Below, one piece after another: positions 1 through 7,777 of a stretch of 16,354 nucleotides of DNA (positions are counted from its first letter, which is position 1; every line of letters begins with the position of its first letter). The position numbers and the translations under genes are program-made. Origin of the DNA: Treponema sp. (GTDB taxonomy: Bacteria; Spirochaetota; Spirochaetia; Treponematales; Breznakiellaceae); contig JAISWN010000029.1 in NCBI GenBank assembly GCA_031271075.1, positions 1 through 16,354 on the forward strand, written 5' to 3'. The notes beneath the pieces were generated by a model. The model did not search any database. It was not told where the DNA came from and saw nothing but the letters and a program-made list of their open reading frames with translations.

Positions 1-1701
1 TATCATCCATAATTTAATAACATCGGAGGATGTAAAACGTTCTACGGATACAAATTTATCGCCCGCTGTATTACACTGAAGATAGATTAAATCGTTTTCC
101 GGAACATTAAATTTCGATATGTGATCCTCCGTAAACAAATCAATAAAACCCAGTCCTTTATTTGTATAAACCGCCGCATGTTTCCCATCTGGGCTAAAAC
201 ATGTTTTTTTAAAATCCGGGCCATCTACTTTCTTGACAATTTTACCGTCTTTCCCTCTTTTTTCCAATTCATCAGCCATCTTAAACAACCCGGTATATTC
301 ATCGTTTCCGGTCAGAGAATAGCCTGCTTTTTCCAAATGGCTTTTGGCGCTTTGGGCGTCCCCGCGCATTAAATGAACCTTCGCAATATAATAGTCATGA
401 TTTTTGATCCCGCTGCTTTGTATTATGCGCTCTATGACCTGTAGATCGCTGATTTTTAATGTGTTCCACTGATGAACCAGGCTGTTAAACAGAGATTTTT
501 CGTGGTTGGGGTCGGCCTCCAGCGCCTCCCGCCAGCACTTCTCCGCCTCCTCCGGCTTGCCCAGGTCAATAAAGGACAGGGCGCGGTTGTTCAGGCTGTC
601 CGCCGTGTCCCCCGCGGCTTTCGGGGATTCCCGCGAATACGCTTCGCCAAAAGTCTCCTCGTATACCGCCAGAAGGTACATCTCTATCTCAGTAAAACTG
701 TTGATCCTCTTTTTTGCATCGCTCTTGAAACAGCCCCGCAGCGCGTCCTTTACCCCATCCGGTACAGGATGCTTTGCCAGGGGAAAGTAATACTCGCACT
801 GTTTACCGGCCAGGGGGCCTCCCGCAAATCGTTCGTTCGACCAGCGCCGCTCCCCGCAGTACATCTCCAGTACAGACACCCCCCAGCTCCACAGATCCGT
901 CCCCACGCTTATGCTCCCTCCTCCGGCCTGTTCGGGGGAAGCGTAGTCCGGGGTGTACGATGCAGAACCGGCGGTTTGGGTCATCCCCCCATCCCCGCCA
1001 GGTTCCTCCTTCGCCGCCCCCGCTTTCGCGTTGGCCAGGCCGAAGTCCGCCACCTTCGCCGTTCCATCAGAAGTCATCAGGAGGTTCCCCGGCTTCACGT
1101 CCCGGTGGATAAGCCCCTCCTCGTGAGCGTAACCGAGCCCCCGGGCGAATTGGATGGTAATATCCAGTATCCGCCGCTGTATCTCCTCCTCCCCGCCCGC
1201 GTAGAGCTTCCCGCTTTTTATCCAGTCCTTCAGGCTTCCCCCCTCCATCCACTCGGAAAAGATGGAAGGGACGCCGCCTATTTCACGGACGTAGTAACAG
1301 GAGACGATGTGGGGATGGAGGCCCAGGTTTATCCAGGTTTCGCACTCCCGGACGAAATCCTCTTTCTGTTTTTCGGTTTTGAACACGTCTGGTTTCGGCT
1401 GCTTGAGGGCAAGATCAACATTCCAGCCCGAATGGCGGACTTTATAAACCCTGCCGAAGCCGCCTTCGGCGGGCTTGCCGGGATCAACGTCGTAGAGGTC
1501 CAGGAGGCGGGAACCGGGGATAATCGCAGTGGCGGAAGGGGAAACCGGGGAAGGGATCGCCCCGGGTTTTTCATGCGCCGCCTGGGTTGTAATATCGCCC
1601 GCATCTACTCCGGCCGGACTTGTGAGGTCACCCGCATTTAGGCCGGCCAGAGTTGTAATATCACTGTATTTGCCGCTGGAAGAAGTTGTTTCATCGCTCA
1701 T
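1..1701 (-). CDS. Ser/Thr protein kinase with TPR and propeller-like C-terminus (partial)
   Basis: The gene begins at 1701 and is still open at base 1, so 567 residues are visible and the C-terminus is missing. It is a Hanks-type kinase: glycine loop EGGFGRVY (about 79-86), lysine in ALK (100), HRDVKPGN (199-206), DFG (219-221) and SPE in place of APE (255-257). One TPR-like repeat follows (about 368-400). After a stretch I do not recognise, FSPDGKHAAV (502-511) looks like the start of a beta-propeller blade. There is no signal peptide; residues 14-45 carry an 11-residue repeat of the type DxTxxAGxxAG. The start ATG overlaps the end of the PP2C gene by 11 bases, with AGGGGA upstream, so it is last or near last in a four-gene operon. 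Base composition changes within the gene: the part below about base 470 is AT-rich, suggesting a C-terminal module of different origin. The kinase call is secure; substrate unknown. Confidence 0.93.
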   Translation of the reverse strand, partial: MSDETTSSSGKYSDITTLAGLNAGDLTSPAGVDAGDITTQAAHEKPGAIPSPVSPSATAIIPGSRLLDLYDVDPGKPAEGGFGRVYKVRHSGWNVDLALKQPKPDVFKTEKQKEDFVRECETWINLGLHPHIVSCYYVREIGGVPSIFSEWMEGGSLKDWIKSGKLYAGGEEEIQRRILDITIQFARGLGYAHEEGLIHRDVKPGNLLMTSDGTAKVADFGLANAKAGAAKEEPGGDGGMTQTAGSASYTPDYASPEQAGGGSISVGTDLWSWGVSVLEMYCGERRWSNERFAGGPLAGKQCEYYFPLAKHPVPDGVKDALRGCFKSDAKKRINSFTEIEMYLLAVYEETFGEAYSRESPKAAGDTADSLNNRALSFIDLGKPEEAEKCWREALEADPNHEKSLFNSLVHQWNTLKISDLQVIERIIQSSGIKNHDYYIAKVHLMRGDAQSAKSHLEKAGYSLTGNDEYTGLFKMADELEKRGKDGKIVKKVDGPDFKKTCFSPDGKHAAVYTNKGLGFIDLFTEDHISKFNVPENDLIYLQCNTAGDKFVSVERFTSSDVIKLWMI

Positions 1702-2476
1702 GCCGCAATATTTCCCCTATCTTTATATACACCGCCGAGATATTATCCCTGCCGCCGGATTCGTTGGCCGCTTTTACCAGGCGGCCGCAAACGATAGACG
1801 GGGTTCTGCTTGAACGGAGTATGCGCTTTATCCTGTCGTCTTCCATAAGCCCGTGAAGGCCGTCGCTGCAGAGGAGGATGCGGTCGCCCGGCGCGACGGG
1901 CTCGATAAAACAATCGGCTTCGGCGGGAGCCTCCATTCCCACAAAACGGGTAAGCTGGTTCGCGGAGGAATGGTTTTTCGCCCCTTTCGCCGTCAGCTCT
2001 CCTTTCCGTATGAGTATGGCGGCGATATTATGGTCATTGGTAACCTGCCGGATGATCTTTCCGTGGCGGGGAAGCAGATAAGCCCTGCTGTCCCCGATGC
2101 TTACAAAGACAGCCGTCTTCCCGATAAGCCACGCGCCGCAGAAGGTGGCCCCGTATTTCGATCTGCTGCCGGTATTAAAACTGTTGTAGAGCTTGTCGCT
2201 TATCTCTTCGATCTTTCCCTTGAGCAGTTCCCCGGTCCGCTCCGGATCGGAAGCGCCGCCGGTCAGGCCGGCGCATATTTCCTTTACATACCCGGGGATA
2301 ACTTCCGCGAGAATCTCCGAAGTCCTTCCGCCCTGGGCCAGCCCGCCCATGCCGTCTGAAACGCCGTAGAATCCGGCCTCGGGGCAGAGGATCAACTTGT
2401 CCTGGTTTGATTCCCTTTTTAACCCCTTGTCCAGCGCGCTTGAGCATGTGTAAGGGTAATCAAAAAGAGGACTCAT
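1691..2476 (-). CDS. PP2C-family protein serine/threonine phosphatase
   Basis: This 261-residue protein is a full-length single-domain PP2C metal-dependent phosphatase (bacterial PppA/Stp type, usually 240-270 residues). Metal and catalytic motifs are all present: RESNQD (21-26), DGMGG (41-45), GDSRAY (128-133), CSDGL (203-207) and GGRDN (241-245). There is no membrane segment, so it is cytoplasmic. Its ATG overlaps the stop of the upstream FHA kinase in an ATGA four-base overlap, and its end overlaps the next kinase gene by 11 bases. That implies translational coupling and roughly matched production of two kinases and one phosphatase. By family knowledge it would remove phosphate from Ser/Thr on targets of these kinases, or from the kinases themselves. 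Confidence 0.95.
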   Translation of the reverse strand: MSPLFDYPYTCSSALDKGLKRESNQDKLILCPEAGFYGVSDGMGGLAQGGRTSEILAEVIPGYVKEICAGLTGGASDPERTGELLKGKIEEISDKLYNSFNTGSRSKYGATFCGAWLIGKTAVFVSIGDSRAYLLPRHGKIIRQVTNDHNIAAILIRKGELTAKGAKNHSSANQLTRFVGMEAPAEADCFIEPVAPGDRILLCSDGLHGLMEDDRIKRILRSSRTPSIVCGRLVKAANESGGRDNISAVYIKIGEILRHER

Positions 2477-4035
2477 AAGACCGCTTGAAGGGCAGCATGT
2501 AAATCCGCCGCCTCCTGAATAAGGATGGTGGGGCTATCCACAAGCGCCTTATCTATGACCGTTGCAAGTTTTTGGCTGATAAACGAGTTCACCTTACGAA
2601 TGGGGACAGCGGGATTGAGGAGATCGTCGAACATGGTCAGCCTGTTCCTCACCGGCTTGGGGGTCCGCCCGGTAAGCATAAAGTACAGCGACGCGGCCAC
2701 GGCCCAGGTGTCCACCTCGTTGGCCACATGTTTGGAGTCCATTATCTGCTGCCTTGGCGCGAAGGACAGGGTTCCTTTCGCTTCGCCTGTTTTGGTAAGA
2801 ACGGCGGAATCGAAGGCTTTGGCAAGGCCGAAATCGGCCACTTTGACCACCGGCCGGGAAGATCCGCCGCCAAGATAAGCCCCGGCGTTGAATACCTTTT
2901 TTCCGGAACCGGGATCGGGTTTATAGAATGATTCAGGCTTAAAATCGTTGGCGATAAAAAAGTTAAAGGGCTTGATATCCCGGTGGATAATTCCCAGGCT
3001 GTGGGTATAGGCGAGTCCGTCCAGAACCTGGAGGGTAATATCCACCGCCATTGCCTCGGGGAGAGGCCCGACTTTTTCCATCACCCCATCGACGCTGCCG
3101 CCCCGGCAGTATTCCATGAGTATATAAAAACTGTCGCCTATACTGCCGCTGTCGTACTGTTTAATAACATGGGGATGATCGAGGCGCTTGCCGATCTCGG
3201 TCTCCCGGAGAAAAAGCATACGGGCGTGCTCGTCCACCGATTCTGAAGGCTGCATATATTTTAGAGCAGCCTTTTTGCCGGTATCCGCTTCTTCAACAAG
3301 GTAAACTACCCCCATGCCGCCTTCTCCGAGTTTTTTAATCTGACGGTAATTCTGTATATCAACGGCAGCGGGGGTCTCTTTGGCGGATCTTTGTTCTTCC
3401 CGCTCGATTATCCGGTCAAGGATGTCATCGGGCTTTTTGCATTTATCGCAAATCCGCGCCTGGCCCGGCTTGATCTCCCCCAGGGGAGCGCCGCAGATTG
3501 TGCAGACAGGCCCGGCTTGTTTTTGGGCGGCCTCTTTTTTCCGAGGTTTGTTTTCGATGGTAGCGAATTCATCGATCTTTTTCTGGGCCTCAAAGCAGGC
3601 CGCGCAGATTCTCTCTCCCGCCTTGTTTACGTGGTTGCCGCCCTCCTCTATCTCGCCGAGGCAGCCGGCGCAGTATTCCGGTTCGATAACGGTAAAGGAC
3701 AGTTCCACGTCAACACCGATGCCCAGGGTATCGCCGTTCCTGAGGGACAGGGTTTTGTGTTCCCTTTTAGCCGCTTCTTCCGGGCTCATATCGCCCCTGC
3801 CCTCACAGACGAGTTCGCCGTTTATGTAGGTCCCGTTCTTGCTGCCCGCATCGTAGAAGGTGATCTTCGGCGGGTTTATCTCCATGCCACAATGACAGCG
3901 CGAAACGGTTCTTTCGGAAAGCTGGATGGCGCAGCCCTTCTCGCGTCCTATAACAAAGGAGCGCTGGCCTGAAAATTCGAAACTCTTGCCTTTATCCTCG
4001 CCTTTGGCAACTTTAACAATAACTTTCCCCGGCAT
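2473..4035 (-). CDS. FHA / zinc-ribbon / Ser-Thr kinase fusion protein
   Basis: 520 residues from the ATG at 4035, which lies one base past the stop of the upstream gene with GGTGG eight bases ahead; a GTG at 4047 would add four residues. Order of domains: FHA domain (about 1-117) with GRE (30-32), SRCHC (45-49) and GSKNGTYING (64-73); a linker with two zinc-ribbon-like CxxC pairs, C122/C125 with C144/C147 and C178/C181 with C196/C199; kinase domain (about 230-520) with GEGGMG (237-242), K259, HRDIKPFN (351-358) and DFG (401-403). Between the catalytic-loop Asn and DFG there are about 43 residues where 13-15 is usual, so a Gly/Ser/Pro-rich insert of about 28 residues sits in the active-site region. 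APE is altered to APR (426-428). No membrane segment. FHA domains bind phosphothreonine, so it may read its own or its partner kinase's marks. Confidence 0.94.
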   Translation of the reverse strand: MPGKVIVKVAKGEDKGKSFEFSGQRSFVIGREKGCAIQLSERTVSRCHCGMEINPPKITFYDAGSKNGTYINGELVCEGRGDMSPEEAAKREHKTLSLRNGDTLGIGVDVELSFTVIEPEYCAGCLGEIEEGGNHVNKAGERICAACFEAQKKIDEFATIENKPRKKEAAQKQAGPVCTICGAPLGEIKPGQARICDKCKKPDDILDRIIEREEQRSAKETPAAVDIQNYRQIKKLGEGGMGVVYLVEEADTGKKAALKYMQPSESVDEHARMLFLRETEIGKRLDHPHVIKQYDSGSIGDSFYILMEYCRGGSVDGVMEKVGPLPEAMAVDITLQVLDGLAYTHSLGIIHRDIKPFNFFIANDFKPESFYKPDPGSGKKVFNAGAYLGGGSSRPVVKVADFGLAKAFDSAVLTKTGEAKGTLSFAPRQQIMDSKHVANEVDTWAVAASLYFMLTGRTPKPVRNRLTMFDDLLNPAVPIRKVNSFISQKLATVIDKALVDSPTILIQEAADLHAALQAVL

Positions 4036-4036
4036 A

Positions 4037-5758
4037 TCAATTTCCACCTTTCCTGTTTTTCAAGATAATAGACATTTTTTTATTGCCGTGTATCGCACTT
4101 GTCAGAACGATCATAAGCAATGAATACACGCTCAACGCCACGATAACCGGAACCATCATGGGAAACCAGTTGAAATACCAGTGCAAAAAGAGAACCAGAA
4201 AAGACGGTAAAAGGACGGTCATTAAAATACTCAGGGACGCAAAAACATTGTATTTCAACTGTTGTTCCGTGGAAAGCTCCGAAAAATTACGGGCGACCTT
4301 CTGGCTTCTAAAAATTTCCTTTACGGCCCAATAAGCCCAGAGAAAACCGTATATATTGATAATATGACGCCAGACAGGCGGCAGCCTTTCCGTGGTCAGA
4401 CAGGCTACGAAAAGAACGACGGCGGGCAGCAGGCTTGAAAGAGTTGCCATAAAGAAATATTCGATTGCCGGCGTTGATTTAACAGCCTTGTTCCTGAACG
4501 CTGAAGCCGCGGACATGTTCGGGTCGGTTTTCCGGACAAGGCCTGTCATATACACGGCGGTCTTGAAATAAGCGATCAGGTAGACGATGAAGACCGCCGT
4601 GTCCAGCCACCAGGGAACGGAACGGAGGCCCAGGGCAAAAATAGTTTGGCGGCGGAGAATGAACGCCGCGGCCAGCGTCATGACAAAGCGGAGGAAACAG
4701 CTAAAAGCCAGGAACTTAAGGCCGATGGCGCTCGCGACACCGCAGCCTATTACGGCCGCCCAGAAGACCGTCCAGCAGAAAAGGGGATAGCTCATGACGA
4801 TTACCGGCGGCCAAAGGCTCCCGCCCCTGAGGAAAACAATACCGGCGGCGCCCGCGGCGTATACCATGAGGGACGCGAGTATATACTTCACATGGGCCGC
4901 GCCGGGGCCGCCTTTATACATTACGCCGTTTACCCTGGTTTTTGCCTTTGCCTGCCCCGGACGCCGGGGAGACCCTGGTTTGCCGCCATCGGCTTCGGGC
5001 ACAAATTTCCCGTCTACTATGCGGCCAACCATGTTGCCGTTAGGGCCTTTTATAATTACCTTCGGTCCCGCTTGGGGCGGCGGAGGAACCAGGTTCTGCC
5101 GTGGGGGTGGGGGTGGAGGAGGGACGGTGTTTTGCCGGGGAGGAGGCGCCTTCTGCTGTGGAGGCGATGGGGGTGGAGGAACCGCGCTTTGCCGGGGTGG
5201 TGGCGGCGACGGAGGGGGCGGGACAGCGTTTTGCCGGGGTGGTGGTGGCGCCGTATTTTGCCGGGGCGGCGATGGAGGAGGAACCCGGTTTGGCGGAGGT
5301 TTGGCGGCGCTGATAACTGTTTCCATGCCGCCCTTGTTGCCGACCCAGAGGACGTTTTCGCATATCTCCGCAATATCTTTCCCGGTGGGGGTAGCCATTA
5401 CCAGTTCCAGCATCATGGAGGGGGTAAGGGCCTTGCCGGAGGCAAGGGTTTCCGCCCGCTGGAGCAGGGCATCGTACCGGCCGGCGCTGGTATCATCGAA
5501 CTGGTTGCTCTCGATCTCTTCCAGCGCGGTCTTAAAATTGAGACCGGGGAAGCTCTTGTCAAGATCGTCTTTAAGTTCCCTGATCTCGGCGGCAATAGTA
5601 TTTTTGACATCGCCGTTTGCCGAGGGCGCCACTTCGCCTGCGCTCTTTTCGGCAAGCTGGAGCAGGACGCAAAAAACATGCTCCGCGCAGATTGGTGCGC
5701 TTTTGGCCCTCATCTTCGCGCGCATCTGTACATAGCGCATTGCCATTCCAAGTTCCAT
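4037..5758 (-). CDS. membrane protein with double Clp-N-like domain and proline-rich PRQN-repeat linker
   Basis: 573 residues from the ATG at 5758, chosen because AGGGAG lies just upstream; a longer reading to 5854 would run through an 18-bp hairpin and is unlikely. Residues 1-40 and about 95-137 each resemble one Clp N-terminal repeat (A-rich helix, then EHVFCVLLQL in the first). Residues 153-232 are proline-rich with repeated PRQN/PRQS units and one run of seven prolines, which would need EF-P for smooth translation. A short segment with GPNGNMVGRIVDGKFVP follows (238-254). From about 290 to the end there are roughly eight hydrophobic segments, so the C-terminal half is in the inner membrane. 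I know no named family with this order. It is first in the operon with the FHA kinase, phosphatase and second kinase, so it may be their membrane-bound substrate, sensor or scaffold. Thr and Ser next to the PRQN units are plausible phosphosites, which is inference. Confidence 0.88.
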   Translation of the reverse strand: MELGMAMRYVQMRAKMRAKSAPICAEHVFCVLLQLAEKSAGEVAPSANGDVKNTIAAEIRELKDDLDKSFPGLNFKTALEEIESNQFDDTSAGRYDALLQRAETLASGKALTPSMMLELVMATPTGKDIAEICENVLWVGNKGGMETVISAAKPPPNRVPPPSPPRQNTAPPPPRQNAVPPPPSPPPPRQSAVPPPPSPPQQKAPPPRQNTVPPPPPPPRQNLVPPPPQAGPKVIIKGPNGNMVGRIVDGKFVPEADGGKPGSPRRPGQAKAKTRVNGVMYKGGPGAAHVKYILASLMVYAAGAAGIVFLRGGSLWPPVIVMSYPLFCWTVFWAAVIGCGVASAIGLKFLAFSCFLRFVMTLAAAFILRRQTIFALGLRSVPWWLDTAVFIVYLIAYFKTAVYMTGLVRKTDPNMSAASAFRNKAVKSTPAIEYFFMATLSSLLPAVVLFVACLTTERLPPVWRHIINIYGFLWAYWAVKEIFRSQKVARNFSELSTEQQLKYNVFASLSILMTVLLPSFLVLFLHWYFNWFPMMVPVIVALSVYSLLMIVLTSAIHGNKKMSIILKNRKGGN

Positions 5759-5776
5759 GACTTTCTCCCTTGGCGC

Positions 5777-5817
5777 GGAGGCTTTCCCAAAACCAGCCGG
5801 GTTTTGGGAAAGCCTCC
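5777..5817. repeat. perfect 18-bp inverted repeat (palindromic element, copy 1)
   Basis: Left arm GGAGGCTTTCCCAAAACC (5777-5794), five-base loop AGCCG, right arm exactly complementary (5800-5817). It lies 19 bases upstream of the start codon of the membrane protein gene, inside its leader, and leaves the ribosome site free. There is no T tract on either side, so it is not a typical terminator. A diverged relative sits at 10453-10485, so this is probably an interspersed REP-like element. Confidence 0.85.
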
Positions 5818-5877
5818 ATATTGACCATTCTACTCCTCTTCGGAAGCCCCCCATCCAACCGGAATTGCGTTCATCAA

Positions 5878-5919
5878 TTTTCAGCGGAACTTGTTCGGAA
5901 ACTGAAGTTTCCGAACAAC
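5878..5919 (-). repeat. 42-bp interspersed palindromic repeat, copy A
   Basis: Its core is a palindrome with 13-bp arms TTGTTCGGAAACT and AGTTTCCGAACAA around GA (5891-5918), followed on the minus strand by a tail reading GTTCCGCTGAAAA. The complement of this stretch matches 7865-7906 at all but about five positions. The two copies face each other across the sulfatase gene. Confidence 0.85.
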
Positions 5920-6071
5920 TCTAATGAAATACCCCTCCTGTCAGAAAAAGACGGATGCCTATTCCCGTGCGCAGGAACATCAGGTTTGGAATTACTTGAA
6001 CATGGAACCGGAACATAAGCCACCCCATAAAAACCATAGTATCACCGGGAGGGAAAACACGCAAGCATTTT

Positions 6072-7397
6072 TTATATTTCCTCCGGATAAACCTTCCGCT
6101 GGCCCGAAGGGGATCTTTCAGCCTCGGTAACAGACGGCTCATTCCCCTCAACTTCCTTTATGCGTTTTAAAAGCCGCGCTTTCATGGCTTTGCATACATC
6201 CTGATGGGAAACCATGTCGATTAGGTTCGCCAGTTCGTGGGGATCGTGTTCCAGATCGTAAAGATACTGTTCGACATAAACCGGAGAATCCCTGTCTTTC
6301 CAGCCGTCCGCATCCGGGGCGGTAACGCCGTATTTCCAGCGCCTGGTCCGTACCGCCCTGCCGGTCTGGGATTCGCTGATCTGGATAAAAACATCGTCGG
6401 GCCAGTTTTTACGGCCGTCCAGCAGGGATCGGCCTTCCATTTCCCCGGGCACGGGAAGGCCCGCCGCGTCCAGCAGAGTAGGCGGCATATCAACCAGGCT
6501 TACCAGTTCCGTGACGCGGCCTCCGCCTGAAAATCCGGGACCGGAGAGGGCCATGGGGATACGGATGGACGCCTCATGGCAGGATCGCTTGTATTCCCCG
6601 TTCCGGGTCTTAAAGTGGTTCCCGTGATCGGCGGTGTAGAGAATGATGGTGTTATCCAGGATTTTGAGGCTCCGCAGCGCGTCGCTCAGGCGGCCCAGGG
6701 CCTCGTCCAGCCGTTTGACCATGCCGAAGTAGCCCCCCAGGTGCCGGGCCGAGGAACCTCCCAGGGCGGCGAGATCGCCCGGTATCCATCGGCCCGTGTA
6801 GGGCTCCCGGTAGCCTTCCGGCGGCGGGTAGTCGTCCACATGGTTCTGATGGTGAGGCTCCAGAAAGGACACGAAAAGGAAAAAGGGCCCGGCCCTTTCA
6901 CCGGAAATATAGCGGATAGCCGCATCGGTCAGGGCGTCAACCCGGTATCCCGGCAGAAACACCTCTTTTCCGTCCCGGTCGTACACAAGGGTTCGGTAAG
7001 TATCGGATGTATGTTCCAGGGCGTTGGCCCCGAGCCAGTAATCGTACCCGCCCTGTCTGTCCCGGGGAACCGGCTCCCGGTCGGCAAGGTGCCATTTCCC
7101 GATATAGGCGGTGTCGTACCCCCCCTCCTTAAAGTAATGGGCCAGGGTTTTCTGGTCATCCCCAAGGGTCAGGGCGTTGCGGTAAACCCCCGTATTGGTG
7201 GCGTATTTTCCGGTCTGGAGACAGGCCCTGGCCGGGGCGCAAACCGGCTGGCAGGTAAAGGCGTTAAAGCAATGGGTTCCCGCCTGGGCCATGCGGTCGA
7301 AATTCGGCGTCAGTCCCAGCGGATTCCCGTGAACCCCCGTGGTGTCCCACCGCTGCTGATCCGTAAAAAACACGATAACATTCGGCTTATCTTTCAT
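6072..7397 (-). CDS. sulfatase (alkaline phosphatase superfamily), cytoplasmic
   Basis: 441 residues from an ATG with AAGGAG six bases upstream. It starts NVIVFFTDQQRWD, the usual first metal-binding strand of choline-sulfatase-like enzymes. The sulfatase signature CAPAR (53-57) is present, so Cys53 should be converted to formylglycine. GKWHL (100-104) and TADHG (255-259) supply further active-site and metal residues. Length is normal for the family and the gene looks intact. There is no signal peptide, so it should act on a sulfated compound already imported. No sulfatase-maturing enzyme or transporter is visible nearby, so maturation must come from elsewhere in the genome. It stands alone: repeats separate it from the signalling operon downstream, and the upstream side is a long non-coding stretch. 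Substrate cannot be told from sequence; sulfated glycan sugars are a fair guess. Confidence 0.95.
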   Translation of the reverse strand: MKDKPNVIVFFTDQQRWDTTGVHGNPLGLTPNFDRMAQAGTHCFNAFTCQPVCAPARACLQTGKYATNTGVYRNALTLGDDQKTLAHYFKEGGYDTAYIGKWHLADREPVPRDRQGGYDYWLGANALEHTSDTYRTLVYDRDGKEVFLPGYRVDALTDAAIRYISGERAGPFFLFVSFLEPHHQNHVDDYPPPEGYREPYTGRWIPGDLAALGGSSARHLGGYFGMVKRLDEALGRLSDALRSLKILDNTIILYTADHGNHFKTRNGEYKRSCHEASIRIPMALSGPGFSGGGRVTELVSLVDMPPTLLDAAGLPVPGEMEGRSLLDGRKNWPDDVFIQISESQTGRAVRTRRWKYGVTAPDADGWKDRDSPVYVEQYLYDLEHDPHELANLIDMVSHQDVCKAMKARLLKRIKEVEGNEPSVTEAERSPSGQRKVYPEEI

Positions 7398-7504
7398 CTC
7401 CCGCTCCTTGATATATGTTAGTTCTTCCTGTCCAACCCTGTCTATTGGATTCCCGAAAGAGATTGGTCATAACAGAAATAGACTGAAGAGCTTGTTGATT
7501 CCTC

Positions 7505-7536
7505 TGTAACTCCGTGAAAATGTAACTCCGTGAAAA
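7505..7536. repeat. two perfect tandem copies of a 16-bp unit
   Basis: TGTAACTCCGTGAAAA occurs at 7505-7520 and again at 7521-7536 without change. It lies about 110 bases upstream of the sulfatase start. It could be a tandem operator or a slippage duplication; the sequence does not decide. Confidence 0.9.
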
Positions 7537-7558
7537 ACCAGCTAAGGTCATAGTCCCC

Positions 7559-7617
7559 AAAGCGAAAGCTCGTGGCACGAACCGCAGGTTCGCTTTGTGG
7601 CGCCGAACCGTTGGTTC
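7559..7617. repeat. nested and adjacent dyads around GAACC/GGTTC
   Basis: CGAACC-GCA-GGTTCG (7578-7592) lies inside an outer pair AAAGCGAA (7559-7566) and TTCGCTTT (7589-7596). GAACC-GTT-GGTTC (7605-7617) follows 12 bases on. Two similar half-sites at this spacing could be an operator for a dimeric regulator or an RNA structure. Confidence 0.55.
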
Positions 7618-7658
7618 ATCATGGTTAAACAGAGAACTGCGGCGGCGGAATCAGCTTG

Positions 7659-7686
7659 TTGACTTTTTTTAGAAATCCGGTAGTAT
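7659..7686 (+). promoter_or_regulatory. sigma-70-like promoter
   Basis: TTGACT (7659-7664) and TAGTAT (7681-7686) are separated by 16 bases, with a T7 run just after the -35 box. It would transcribe toward the small frame at 7778 and on toward the lipoprotein gene. The boxes match five and four of six consensus bases, so this is a fair but unproven call. Confidence 0.5.
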
Positions 7687-7777
7687 GTTACCATGATGTT
7701 TCGGTGTGCCGGGCCGTCATAGCAACCTGTTGCACTTGTAGGTTTTATGCGCGACAAACTGCCAGGGAGGGTTCTCC

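Larger units (their letters stand above)
5759..6071. other. intergenic stretch between sulfatase and signalling operon
   Basis: Both flanking genes are on the minus strand. The stretch holds the hairpin at 5777-5817 and the palindromic repeat at 5878-5919. I see no convincing gene, no T-rich terminator after the sulfatase stop, and no promoter that fits well upstream of the operon at 5758. The short open frames here on both strands run through the repeat or into the sulfatase and have no ribosome site. Confidence 0.6.

Noticed and set aside
472..1641. 389-residue open frame on the plus strand
   Set aside because: It is the antisense of the left-edge kinase, whose catalytic motifs are clear on the minus strand; the plus frame has no ribosome site or recognisable domain.
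5101..5300. possible G-quadruplex on the plus strand
   Set aside because: Long G runs exist, but they follow from proline codons and I cannot find four well-spaced runs of three or more with short loops.
1..5758. type VI secretion post-translational control locus
   Set aside because: Kinase, phosphatase and FHA are shared with that system, but no Tss/Hcp/VgrG genes are present and the membrane protein does not look like TagR, TagS, TagT or TagQ.
4646..5824. 392-residue and 313-residue plus-strand frames rich in Gly and Arg
   Set aside because: They are antisense of the proline-rich membrane protein gene; the G-rich complement of CCN codons keeps several frames open.
5921..6151. minus-strand frame with hydrophobic C-terminus after the sulfatase
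   Set aside because: It starts in another frame of the sulfatase end, has no ribosome site and resembles no family.
6576..7421. 281-residue plus-strand frame
   Set aside because: Antisense of the intact sulfatase; no ribosome site and no family match seen.
7505..7536. CRISPR-like repeat
   Set aside because: Only two copies directly abutting with no spacers.
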